Shown: piece after piece, positions 47,402 through 58,255 of the stretch | How positions within the stretch are numbered: the stretch's first letter is position 1 | Layout of the letters: each line of letters starts with the position of its first letter | NCBI GenBank assembly: GCA_037102815.1 | Contig: BTPP01000003.1 | Span: forward strand, 5,518,001 to 5,582,000 | Direction: 5' to 3' | Source: Neurospora intermedia | Taxonomy: Eukaryota > Ascomycota > Sordariomycetes > Sordariales > Sordariaceae | Length of the DNA stretch: 64,000 nt | Program-made: the position numbers and the translations under genes | The notes under the pieces: model-generated | The model's database searches: none | What the model was told of the DNA's origin: nothing | The model's input: the letters and a program-made list of their open reading frames with translations, nothing else

Positions 47402-50400
47402 ATGGCAGCTGAGTTGAATCAATTTACCGATACGAAGTCTCTCCAGGGGGGTGATTTGACCGGTTTGGAACGGATGATGGAGCTGGAAAGCAAATACCAG
47501 GTATGTGGGAACCCGTCTTGACCGCTTTCCTTATGGGTCGTGGCTTTGCGGCTGGATGTCTCATCATGTCAAACCACTGACCGTTATCCGTCTACCACCA
47601 ACAGATCGACCAATCCCACCACAATGGCTCTCTTTCTCCTCCAAGTCCCTCTTCTCCCTCTTCCCTTAATCAGCAGGAGCCATCTACACCTATAGCTGCC
47701 CGCCGTCTCTCTGCACAACAAAACTACCTGATGCTCAAAGCTGTCCGGCGAAGCCTTGTCTTACCACCACTATCAATCACGATCCCCACAGGGCTGACCG
47801 AAGGCAAATACGAATTCGCAAGAGAAAGAGACTACCAAAGAGAAAGGAAAGAGGAGAGTCAAGTCCAGCCAGGAGTAATCGCAGAGCCTTTACACAAGCA
47901 GGTCAAATTTCTTGCACCCGACGAAGACGAGGAAGAAGAGGAAGAGGCCGACATGTCAGACCAGTCTTCGATCTGTCAGTCTCCTAGTTGGGAAAATTAC
48001 GGCGAACGAAAGAAACAAAAAAAGGAAGATGCAGAGCGTCGGAAGAAGGAGAAGGAGCATGCAGAAAAGGAGGCGAAAGCAGCCAAGAAACGTCTGGCTG
48101 CTCGACTGAGCAAGGCTCCTCCCCCGACGATGCCGCGGTCCCCAACACAAGAAAACCCAAGGGTCGCCACACTCACCATTCCAGAGCGGTCGATGTCCGA
48201 TACGCTGCTCACCAACAAGCATCTGTTACCGAGCTCCCACCTCGTCACAACCCAAAATGTCGACACGTCACTGTCAGCGGATGATTTGCAACGGCATAGC
48301 CGACCGTACCACACTCTTGCATCTTCAGGAATGAGCAAGGCTTCCCTTACCCAGAGTGAGCGCCAAGATCATCTTTTGCTTCAACACACAATCCGCTACG
48401 AGAGCTTGGAGCAGCGACCACAGCCGCGCCAGACACAGTCGGATAGCCTAGGTGGCATTAACTCATCATCAGGCCAGGTACCATCTCCTCGGAGAGAGGT
48501 ATTCCCCCCTTCGTCTTCAAGAACTCCGATGCTACGAGCAACAAGACCTGCTACAAGCCACAACCGAAGCAATAGCTTAATACAAGGGGCATCTCGACTA
48601 TTCAAGGGGAAAGAGGACGAACCCAGAGACAGCAACGCCGGCCCTCAGTTGCAAGACTCTCCATCCCTATCGGAGGATGATACACGAGGTCGGTCCCGAG
48701 ACGGGTTTTTCCGTCATAAAAGAGTTCAGAGCGCTAGCCGCGCGATGGCTGGAGTTGCAGATGGTCAACTACCCAGCACTTCCAGCATCGGACCATCATC
48801 GAGGAGTAGTTCTCACACCACCCAAACGAGACGCTCATCTCTTTCGCAAGATGCCAGAAGTGTGGCCATGAAACTCGTTGGCATCAGAACAACCTCCGCC
48901 ACCAAGCCGGATTGCCCCGCCACTAAGAAGCAAACCAAAGACACTGATTACTTTAACTTCATGGAGCACGCATATTCGGCTGCTATCCTCTCGTCAATGG
49001 CCACCGGAGGTAAACCTACGCCGGCTCCAGAAGCACCAACTCCTTCGAGATCGCAGGGCTCATTTGGAGAGGCATCTGTCACATTGACCAATGCATCTTC
49101 AAGCCCCAAGGGGTCTTCTGTTGCAGGCTCTGACGCAGATAGCCACACAAAGAAGAACCGCAGTCTGAAAGACGCCGCAAGGGCAGCACTGGGTATGTCG
49201 ACAGGGCATTCAGCAACGCCGGATGTAGTGAGGCCACCTATACAAGCACCTCCTTACCTGAGATTCCGAGCTCGAATGAGCGCTCGGCCTTCAGTCGCTT
49301 CAACGCCGAATGCTATCCCGCCAGTCATTCAACAAATGTCATCTGGTTCTCCTCAAGCCATTGCCCGAGAAAACGAGACCTTGTCCAAACACACCCCCGA
49401 TACAACACCAGATAATGTAGTCAGGACGACAGAAGTGGCGTTACCGCAGGTCAGTGCTTCAGAGGGCTCCTCTTCATCATCCGCATTCGATGAGGCATCA
49501 CCACTTCCCTCGCCAACAACAACTCCGGATACGTCAAGGCCCCAGTCCTCAAAGGACGTGCCATTGGTGGCCGATGATTTTACGAGCAGCCCGACAAGTG
49601 TGGAGGAAAAGCAAGATGACGACCGAACTCTCCGTCAACGTTCAGAGGACTCGGCCTCACAGGCTTCTACCACACCTCGGGATGGCTCCGAAATACGTGA
49701 TAGAAATGAGGGGCTCACGGTGGGTGAGGACTGGATCAAGAGTGGACTTTTGATAGACTTGGACTTTGATACATCACCGATCAACACAAATGCCAATGGT
49801 GAAGTCAAGGTCAACCACGGTGCTAAGCGATCAAATGCTGGTACAGAGTTGTTTTCACCAACAGATTCCAGTCGACCACCGTCGAGGTGCAAGGACAATA
49901 CTCAACGTCAACTCATCATGGAAGAAAGGGATGAGACCCGTCCACAGCTCAGAATGTCCAAATCACTTTCTGATCCAGATATTCGCGTTACCAGTGCATC
50001 GATAATTGGTCACGCCATCCTACCATCAACTGAGGACGCCTCAAAAGCTCTTCCAAGGTCTCCTAAGCGGACTCAAACTACTGGCCTTCTCGGTGCTGAA
50101 ATGACGGGTCATGAACAAAAGCTGCACCAGGCATTCTCCTGGGAGAAAGGAGATGAAGAGAGTTATCAAACGGTATCGATGGCGGAAGTGGCAGCTAGAG
50201 AGAAGGCTGAAGTTATTTTGGGAACAGAACAACGATTTGAAATGACTGGGGATGAACCCAAAACCAAGAGACGGCAAAAGTTGACATGTTCCCGGATGTC
50301 TGGTCAGGCAGGAGACACACGATCCCAACTACCACGAGCCGTCAGCGGAGAACGTCAGCAGTCGGGATACCGGTATCCAAGCTCAAGTGAACCGTCACCC

Positions 50401-51150
50401 ATGCACGACAGCTTTTCCTCTGCTTCCTCTTCTTCGGCCGCAGGCGGCTCCAGTCGAGCAAAGTTTACCACCCTAGCAGCAGGTTTTTCCTCCTCTCCAG
50501 ATCTCTCCGGCTCATTGTCGAGGCAGACCGAGGATTGGCCAGAGGTACCCCCCATCTCACCTCAGATGATGTCACAGTTTCCGAGTCCACCATCAATAGG
50601 CCGAAGTCCAACACCGCTCGTCTCACCATTATCACCACCACCATCAAGCACTTCCTTTGCCTCAACAACATCCCGCTCAGCCTCAACTCCCCCAGTCTCC
50701 ATTCTCAAACAACCTCGCCCAGCCATGCCCGCCATCCCAACCTCGATGCCCATCCTCTCGGCCCTCCCCAAACACATGCTCCACCAATCCAACCACTCCA
50801 CTCCCAATCTCCCTCCTCCCGTATCCCGCCCCTCCACACTCGCGCTTGCCCACGGTCCCACTGCAGAGGAAAAAGAAGCAGCTGCTCGTCGCGCGGCCGC
50901 CGGCGGAGCTTCTTCTCAGCCCTTTGCCAAGATCCTCGTGCAGTGCTGCAGCTGCCAGTTCTTTTTGGATATGCCGTCCAAGGTGTACGAGTGCATAGCT
51001 AGGCCGGATGCGGTGGTTGAGGATCGGGCGCTGGGGGTTTCGGGGGCTATTATGACTATGGTAAAGTGTCCGTGGTGTGCACACAAGATGAGTAGAGAGT
51101 GTTGTAGGGGGTATACGGCTATGGTTACGTTGGTGGAGAGGTATCATTGA
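47402..51150 (+). CDS. Large low-complexity protein with cysteine-rich C-terminus
   Basis: A 1214-residue protein from exons 47402-47500 and 47605-51150 (104-bp intron, GTATGT...CAG). It starts MAAELNQFTDTKSLQGGDL with a short helical segment (LTGLERMMELESKYQ). A basic/acidic coiled-coil-like stretch (KKQKKEDAERRKKEKEHAEK, near 125-150) follows, then about 900 residues rich in Ser, Thr, Pro and Gln that look disordered. The last ~75 residues are conserved-looking: VQCCSCQFFLDMPSKVYEC and VKCPWCAHKMSRECCRGY, a pair of CxxC-type clusters that could bind zinc. The function is not recognised. An upstream in-frame ATG at 47273 would add 43 residues with a membrane-like helix (MWLIILLYFASLLLLSCFAL). 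I prefer 47402 because it has a better context (ACCATGG). Confidence 0.82.
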
Positions 51151-52693
51151 AGGATATTAGGGGGAGAGGGTTGTGTGTTACGGGGGTACAGTGAGAAAAG
51201 AACAAGAGGGGAAAAGAGTCGGGGATAGGGACGTTGAGAATAGGGAAGGTTGAGAGGGTCACTGCAAGTTTCCTTCACGTTGTTTCTCTTTATGGTGTCC
51301 TGTTCATGCGAGGTTGATCATCGATCAGATATACCTACTTGTTTCTTTGCGTACTCATTTCAATCGGCTCAATGTTGGATAAAAGGTGAAAGGGGGTGTA
51401 GCATAGTGTAGTTAAGGAGTGGAGGATATTTCAGGAGGTTTGCCTGTGACTGGGGCACAAGACCATATACCACTGAAAAAGGAAGAAGAAGAAAGGTATT
51501 CTGTTGTATGATGCGTGTCGGCGGTGAAGTCATCGTTCCATATTCCATTCGGGCTATCGGCACCGGACGAGGAGTTCCAGAGTCGTGAAGGCGGGCGAGT
51601 CTCTTATCAGTGGTTCAGCCTTAACACAGGTTTGTCAATGACGAACTCCGTCCTATAAGACTTGGTAGCGACCCAATCATTGAAATTGCCGAGAAGGGAT
51701 GATGATTATTCCTCGAGCTCAATCAGCACCTTTAATCTCTGGGGAAAAAGCTTCTTGTTGACTCGAGAGGGGTGTGAGGGGTAACGAAAGCATGCGTAAG
51801 GATCAACTTGAACGACGAAGAAGTGGAGTGGAAGCTCCGATGATCGTTGAGACATGAACAGTGACGCACCGACTGGAGACAATACAGTGGAGATGGGATG
51901 AGCCATGTGAGTCCAGATTCTAGACGAGCCAGAGTCTAGACTTTTATCTTATCAGATGCTCGCTTATCAACGGAAGCCTGAAAAGGATCTGATAAGAGAG
52001 ATGACCTTGACGGCTACTGCTTACATCAGCCGCCAAGACATGACATCATTCCCACAATTGGCGGGAGACCAGCCATTGAGGTTGTCAGTTGGGCATTCGG
52101 CCGGTCGGGAAGGAGCGGGTCAACTCAAAGCTAAGGTGGAGAAACAAAGTGAGAGGGGCGGGGTTTTTCAGCGCTAAGAAAAAGTCGTTTTAGCGCTGCA
52201 CGAGAGCACGCAGGGGACCCAGAATATTCTGTGTGTCAATGACGAGGAGCAAACGCCCCCCTCGAGGCAACATTTGCAGACCCCCGACCCGATCGATAGG
52301 TAGCATCTCCGGCTTCGCTCGACTTTTCCCAGGGCAGGGCATCCAAACTCCCATCCACCTACCTAGTCCTCACTCCCGCCATCTCGAGTGAGTGGCCAGC
52401 GTCAACCTTTCGTCAACAAACACCATCCCTTCTCTCGATCGTCTATCTTTTTCTCATCCACCACCTACAATATCTTGTTGACGTTGGTTGTCACTCATAT
52501 CCCTACCTCCGGTCCTGTCTCCTGCTGGTGCTCGTGCTTTTGCTTATCGCGACACAAACACAGCATCCGTGCAGTCTCCTTCTTTCTTCCTTCCTTTCAC
52601 AGGCAAAGGCATCTTTGCTGCCGGCGCTCTTCGCGCTTCTTTTCAAAACACCGGCCGCGGGCCCTTGTGAGGCTCTACTCTCTACTGCCAACC
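51151..52693. other. Intergenic region and 5' leader
   Basis: Between two plus-strand genes. No gene seen. The frame of the next protein is open back to 52388, but that part reads as leader sequence (Ser/Phe/His-rich, from CT-rich DNA). Confidence 0.45.
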
Positions 52694-54160
52694 ATGGCTT
52701 CCATTCTACAAGGCGCACACTCCTCAGCAAGTCACGACTTCGATAGGATAATAGACCATCGCCATGACTCCTCCTCGTCCGCCTCTTCCGCCTCTCCGAC
52801 CCCGAGTGCCTTTCCCACCGTTGCCCAAGACAACACCGCTCCGAACGAACCCGTCGAGATCACGGCCGCCCAAAAGATGCTCTCCGCCACATCCGGCAGT
52901 CTCCTCACCGGCCTGCTCGTGACTCCCCTCGACGTCGTGCGAGTCCGATGGCAGTCCCAATCCTTTACCCGGCCGTCACCAACCGCACATACCGTTACCG
53001 ACTTTGCGAAACTAGCCGGTTCACAAATATCCAACCCCGCGTTCCGCCCCGCGAACCTCGGCGTGACCGCCTGCTGCCGCGAAGTCTTCTTTGCGAATAA
53101 CTCCGAAGGATGCATCGTCGCCGCCGGGCCGCGCATCGGCTCTGGCGCTATCACTGCTAGTGCTATCCCCTGCGCAGTCGAGGAGACAAAGCAACGAAAC
53201 TTCAACTCCACCCTCGACGGCCTCCGCAAGATCGCCCGCAACGAAGGCTTCACCTCGCTCTGGCGGGGGCTCTCTCCAACCCTGCTAATGGCGATTCCTG
53301 CCAACATCATCTACTTCACCGGCTACGAGTGGTTGCGCTTCAACCCTTCCAGCCCGATCCAGCAAACTGTCAAGGAGGAGTATGCAGCTCTGGTAGCCGG
53401 TGCGGGCGCTCGCATCCTTGCCGCTACAGCCGTTGGGCCTATCGAGCTATTCCGCACTCGCATGCAGGCTTCCCCCGGTAGCACGACGGGGTCACATCTC
53501 ACTCATACGTTTAGGGGGATCAAGGACATGGTACATGCGCACGGCTACCGCTCGCTCTGGAGGGGTTTGACACTCACCCTCTGGCGTGACGTACCCTTTT
53601 CCGGCATGTATTGGTGGGGATATGAGACGATTCGAGGAAAGTTGACAGATGCGCGCGAGGCTCGCTCTAGGGGACGTGGCAGGACACTCGACCTCGATTC
53701 TGAAGAGCGCCACAGAGTCCGTCGGAGATCTCAATCCAGAGAGAACCACGCCGAGACCTTTACCGACAGCTTCATCGCCGGCGCGTTATCCGGAGCCTTC
53801 GCCAGCGTGGCCACCATGCCTTTCGATGTCGGCAAGACAAGGACACAGGTCTACCGCGACACCGGCGCTGCAACAAAGGCTGCTATTGCGGTGACGATGG
53901 AGAAAAGCGCCGTAAGACCGGAGGAGAGGAACATGGCAAGACTGCTGTGGCATATTTTCTCCACGGAAGGCGTCGCCGGTCTCTTCAGGGGATGGATACC
54001 CCGTACGCTAAAGGTGGCGCCAGCCTGTGCCATAATGATTAGCAGTTATGAGGTTGGAAAGAGGGCCTTTAGGGGGATGAATGAGCGGGCAGCCATGAAG
54101 GAGCGGGAGGAGCTCGCGCAGCAGGAACAGCAACAGGAGCAATCCGATGAGGAGGCTTGA
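52694..54160 (+). CDS. Mtm1/SLC25A39-like mitochondrial carrier
   Basis: A single-exon protein of 488 residues from the ATG at 52694 (ACCATGG context). The frame is open to 52388, which would give 590, but that extension lacks conservation-like features. Three carrier repeats have signatures PLDVVRVR, PIELFRTR and PFDVGKTR, with SLWRGLSPTLLMAIPANIIY, SLWRGLTLTLWRDVPFSGMY and GLFRGWIPRTLKVAPACAIM. This order, and the long first matrix loop, match yeast Mtm1 and animal SLC25A39/40, which import glutathione into mitochondria and affect Mn/Fe delivery to Sod2. The first loop carries four cysteines (Cys127, Cys128, Cys140, Cys160), comparable to the iron-sulphur-sensing cysteines known in SLC25A39. 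An Arg/Ser-rich insert lies before the third repeat, and the C-terminus is acidic (Gln/Glu-rich). Confidence 0.92.
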   Translation: MASILQGAHSSASHDFDRIIDHRHDSSSSASSASPTPSAFPTVAQDNTAPNEPVEITAAQKMLSATSGSLLTGLLVTPLDVVRVRWQSQSFTRPSPTAHTVTDFAKLAGSQISNPAFRPANLGVTACCREVFFANNSEGCIVAAGPRIGSGAITASAIPCAVEETKQRNFNSTLDGLRKIARNEGFTSLWRGLSPTLLMAIPANIIYFTGYEWLRFNPSSPIQQTVKEEYAALVAGAGARILAATAVGPIELFRTRMQASPGSTTGSHLTHTFRGIKDMVHAHGYRSLWRGLTLTLWRDVPFSGMYWWGYETIRGKLTDAREARSRGRGRTLDLDSEERHRVRRRSQSRENHAETFTDSFIAGALSGAFASVATMPFDVGKTRTQVYRDTGAATKAAIAVTMEKSAVRPEERNMARLLWHIFSTEGVAGLFRGWIPRTLKVAPACAIMISSYEVGKRAFRGMNERAAMKEREELAQQEQQQEQSDEEA

Positions 54161-55292
54161 GAGGAGGCTCTTCATTGCTTTGGTTGATATGTTTCCTGCA
54201 TTTGAGGACGAGTAGTAATTCTTCGGTTGGGGTCGTCTCTCTTATCTTCTCTTCTCTTCTTTTGTGTCCTTTTTTATGTCCCTCAAGGGTTTTTTTGTTT
54301 GTTTGTTCCTACTTACCAATCCCTCTTCCCTCCACAACTTTGCATCTTGGAGTTCATCATGTTTCTCTCTTCTTCTTTTTGTATGTAACTTTTTTAAAGG
54401 GTGGCGGCCACGGTCTCAAACTTTTTTTTCGTCGTAGCATGTTTGGCGTTTTAGAGAGTTCTTTAGACGTGGGACGGAATGGGGGGAGCGAGGCAATGCA
54501 ATGGGACAAAAAGTTGGTTTAATGTCTTCTCTCACCATAACCTTTCTCAAGTCCCTCCCTCTACTTTTCTTTTTGGTCTAGAAGTGGTGATGTGTGCTGT
54601 ACGAGTTTTGTGTGTAGCGTGTCTGTCGGTATGTATGTATGTGTAGAATATGTATGTGTTAGCGGTCTCGAGTCTATAGCCGTAACATATGGTTTTTTTT
54701 GTAAATTTTTATTGAATGGAAGTGAAAAAAAAAAAAAAAAAATTGTTTCGTTATGTTAGAGCCGCTGCTAACCTACATAGCAGCAAATCGATGTCCAGAA
54801 AGTCGGAGCGTGATCCGCTGTAGTTTTACGTGCAGTATACTTGTTTCGAAACTCATCCTACAAAATAATTAGATATGCTCCTTAAGACACTCAACGACAA
54901 AAAGCCCGGTAGTTCCAAACATGCAAATCTCATGCTTGATATACTTTCTTCCACCTCGATTCAAAGTGGTCACAAGTTTTTATCGTTCAATTGGCATAGG
55001 TTTGGGAAAACAGAGAGAAAAAAATACTAGTTCTTGTCTTTTGTGCAGGTAGACTGGACTATAAAATACGGCCGCTTATAGGGAGGGACGGAAGGCCTTC
55101 AAGTGCATGTAGTAATAATCTGTGGTATAGGTACTTGACTGTAACAATGGCGGTAACATTCTGATTCATAAAGTCAATAGACTTTTTTAAACAACTGCTT
55201 ATATATTATAAAGGTAGGCTTGGTGATGCGTCAAGTAAGTCTCTGTGCTCCCACAAAACCAAAAAAAATGATTAAAAAAAAAGAAATTTAGA

Positions 55293-55330
<38 letters not shown>

Positions 55331-55332
55331 AA

Positions 55333-55364
<32 letters not shown>

Positions 55365-55478
55365 AAAACAAACTTCTAAATCACGGTTCCGATCCTGAAA
55401 CGGTGTCTGAAACTCGGACAAGCTTCATTTTTAAGGGGGAGGGAGTGGAGATGGGGGTGGGCTTTGTGATGTGTAGAC
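54161..55478. other. Convergent intergenic region with poly-A and poly-C tracts
   Basis: T-rich 3' region of the carrier gene followed by about 700 bp of A/T-rich DNA. It holds an A run at about 54724-54741 and a 34-C run at 55295-55328 followed by A-rich DNA to 55368. No gene is seen. Confidence 0.5.
55295..55368. repeat. Poly-C then poly-A tract
   Basis: 34 C (55295-55328), TC, then about 38 nearly pure A. It lies 3' of the first seven-span gene. Confidence 0.85.
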
Positions 55479-55682
55479 TTATACTTCATTATTAATAGTA
55501 ACGGTCTCAGATTCCACTTCCTCCTTGGGTTTCTTCTCGTTCTCCCTGTAATGCTCTGCCGCAAGGGGCAAAACCCATTAGTTAGTGGGGTACGGGTTAT
55601 CATGGGTAGTCGGTAAGAGGAGTTAGGATCTTTTCCTGAGAAAGGAGCCGCGGTGGAAGAAAAGCAAAAAAAAAAAAAAAAA

Positions 55683-55714
<32 letters not shown>

Positions 55715-57123
55715 GAAGACCAGAACTAAGTAGATACGCACCTTTGATGGAATCAAGAAGTTGAAGAAGAGGCTGTATGAGAAGAAAGAGGGGCACGATC
55801 TGCCCGAACCCCAGACTCATCTCATCCTCGATGTCCTCCGCAAACTTTGAACGGGTTCCCCCTCCCCAGATATTCAATGTGCGGACGAGGTGGCCACCAA
55901 ATAAGCCAGTAATACTCACTAGAAAGAGACAGACGGCACACATCTGTCTGTTTTTAATAGGCTTACCCATGAACCTTTTATTATTGATTAAGACAAGGTG
56001 ATATCCACCCCAGCCGAGGGATGCGAGAGAAAAGATGCATGACAACACGAGGTAATTACCTTTGAACTGACGAGGATTGTACGCAACACCCTGATAACAC
56101 AAGGCCGGGCAGTTCATCTCAAGGCCATACATTTTCGCTGTGATCCAGCTGGTGTATACAAGTAAGGTGTAAAGGGTGAATACGAGAAAAGCCCTCGTCG
56201 CTATTGGTAATCGTTCTCGTAGACGCCACCAGAAAGATTGGGGCTTGTGTTGGTCATTCTTCGAGGCTGTATTTTGGTTCTCCGGGGATGTATCATCGCC
56301 GTAGAATCCCCTTTCCCGCATAACACGCCAGGAGCTGATTGTGTAGCCGAAGGTGGTTGCGCTGAGGAACACCAGGTTCACGAGCAACTGAAAATGAAAG
56401 ACGCTGAGGCTCTTATCGACATAGAGTTGTTTCAGGGTTGCGACGAGAAGGGCAAGCGCGACAACAGGTTGCTGATCACCCAGACACATCACCATGTCGT
56501 AGATAACTTTTGAGATTTTTCCCGTGTGCTTCTTGCCGATGAGTCTCACAATGGGCTCATTGAGAAACGAAGCCAGTATATTGTCCAGAGTTCGACAGTC
56601 GGCGATCTCCGTTCCAGAGCGGACAGGTGTTAGGAAGGTGAAGATGATGCTCAGCAATGCTGTAAGACTAGCGGAGACCAGGAAAGCAGCGATTACCTGT
56701 TGAAAAATCCAATCGTTTCATTAGTTATTTGCCCGAGTTGCTGTGCAAAGACGCTTCTCCTTCCTTCATCTCACTTCCGACCGCATCTCCAGGTGACGCT
56801 ACACGTCCTGAGGCATCTTGAGGTGATTTAAGCTGACTAGGTTATGTCCCCAGCAATAAGCTCGCCAGCAGGAAGTACCCGGTTCAGCGTTGATAGGCGT
56901 GTTCTCATTGCTTGCATAGGACCTCGGCGATACAAAATGAAAAGATTAGGGAGAAACTTACACCAACGCCAGCAATGTCAGGGTCAGCCTGGAGCCTAGG
57001 GCATGAATCACACGTTCCATAATGCTCTGCACAGTTCCATTGATTGTTGGTGATATTATAGTAAACACGTGTGTTATTGGCGTCGTCGACATCCCGCCAG
57101 CAGCGGATGAAGTCCGCGTCCAT
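55479..57123 (-). CDS. Seven-span membrane protein, paralogue A
   Basis: A 397-residue protein from exons 57123-56962, 56696-55742 and 55555-55479. The N-terminal 54 residues are hydrophilic with four cysteines (C8, C31, C38, C41) and N-glycosylation sequons at N16 and N23 (YYNITN), ending DPDIAGVG. Seven hydrophobic segments follow, with landmarks CLGDQQPVVALALLVATLK, LSVFHFQLLVNL, an extracellular-type loop with NCPALC, and SLGFGQIVPLFLLIQPLLQL as the last helix. The tail is short and charged (EHYRENEKKPKEEVESETV). The layout suggests N-outside, C-inside, like a receptor, but no known receptor family is recognised. Introns fall after DPDIAGVG (phase 0) and LDSIKG (phase 1), the same as in paralogues B and C. 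The last intron (186 bp) contains, in the sense direction, a C31-T17 tract. Confidence 0.85.
55666..55713. repeat. Poly-A/poly-G tract inside the last intron of paralogue A
   Basis: On the plus strand 17 A then 31 G. In the transcript sense it is C31 followed by T17, upstream of the acceptor GGCAG. Confidence 0.85.
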
Positions 57124-58255
57124 GTCGGAAAGGCAGCTTTTTCTGTCGAGATGTTGCGTTTCTTGATAGAGAAGAATAGGGAAAAGGGACGAGTACAACG
57201 GACCGGTTGTTGAGGGAGCTGTAAGATGAAAGACGCTTGGCCCAGTGATAGTTATAATCCAGCTTACCCACCTACCTCTGCCTCCCAACGACAAGGCACA
57301 GCTGAGGGAGCCCAATCATTCAGTGACGCCAATCACCACTCAGTCTCCGCGCCACATTGATACCCAGTTCCAAAAAGGAGCCTACCAAATGTGTAGGGAG
57401 ACTGAGAGACAACACGGGCCTGAAGGGCGAAATTCAAATAAGTCGTCGTCGTCACAGGCAGTCTGAGCCACCTCGTTCACCGCCCTTCTAACGTCGACCA
57501 ACATATTGTTCACTTGTATGCTAGATAGTATGGTGATCGTATTCGGTTGGTCGAGGTATCATCGCCGCCATTTCCGGATTATGCGAGGAGCCTGTTGCAG
57601 GAAATCTGTCCAGTTAGCTAGAAACACGCCGTTTAATCCACGCGATGGCTAGGGAAAACTCCGTATTTTGAGACTAACCGTTGTTGCCATTTTCCCCTGT
57701 GATATTGTTGGCAAACAGTCACGGCGATGGTGATGGTGGTGGTAATGGTGGTGGAGTGAAGAAGAGGCAGAGCAGATTGCGGAAGGATGAACTCGACTGG
57801 GGGAAGTGAATTCGGTTCACACATTCAAGCAAGTACCCCGCCGAAGGCCACAAGCCGTAGGTACCTACAAGGTAGCTTCCTCTCAGGTCACCCGCTCAAC
57901 GGCTGACCATTCGGGATAGGCAGCCCAGATCATGTCTCCACGGCCCTCACCTCCTTCCCTTGGTTATCTAGGTACCTACCTCTACCCACCTTACAATCTC
58001 CTTTGTTCCTCCCTCAGGCGATTAGAAATCGGGCAAGTGTCGCAACAGCTGAGTTACAGGGTGAATTACACCTGCTTCTGAAATCCTTGGCCTTTCGTGC
58101 TGCTTGCATGGAGAAAAGGATGGAAGATATTGCCGCGTTGTACTTCTTGATTGCGAAATAAGAAATTCATACAGGACAGATATAACTACCGAGAGGTCCG
58201 TTGCGTTGGACTGTACTGAACTTCGTTCTTCCTGTCAACTATACCTCTATACTTT
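57124..58255. other. Intergenic region between paralogues A and B
   Basis: 1.1 kb with no supportable gene. It contains a GGTACCTAC-type motif near 57858 and 57970, and should hold the promoter of paralogue A and the 3' region of B. Confidence 0.45.

Noticed and set aside
52388-52693. Upstream extension of the Mtm1-like carrier
   Set aside because: The frame is open, but the sequence is CT-rich leader-like and a well-placed ATG (ACCATGG) at 52694 begins the family-like part.
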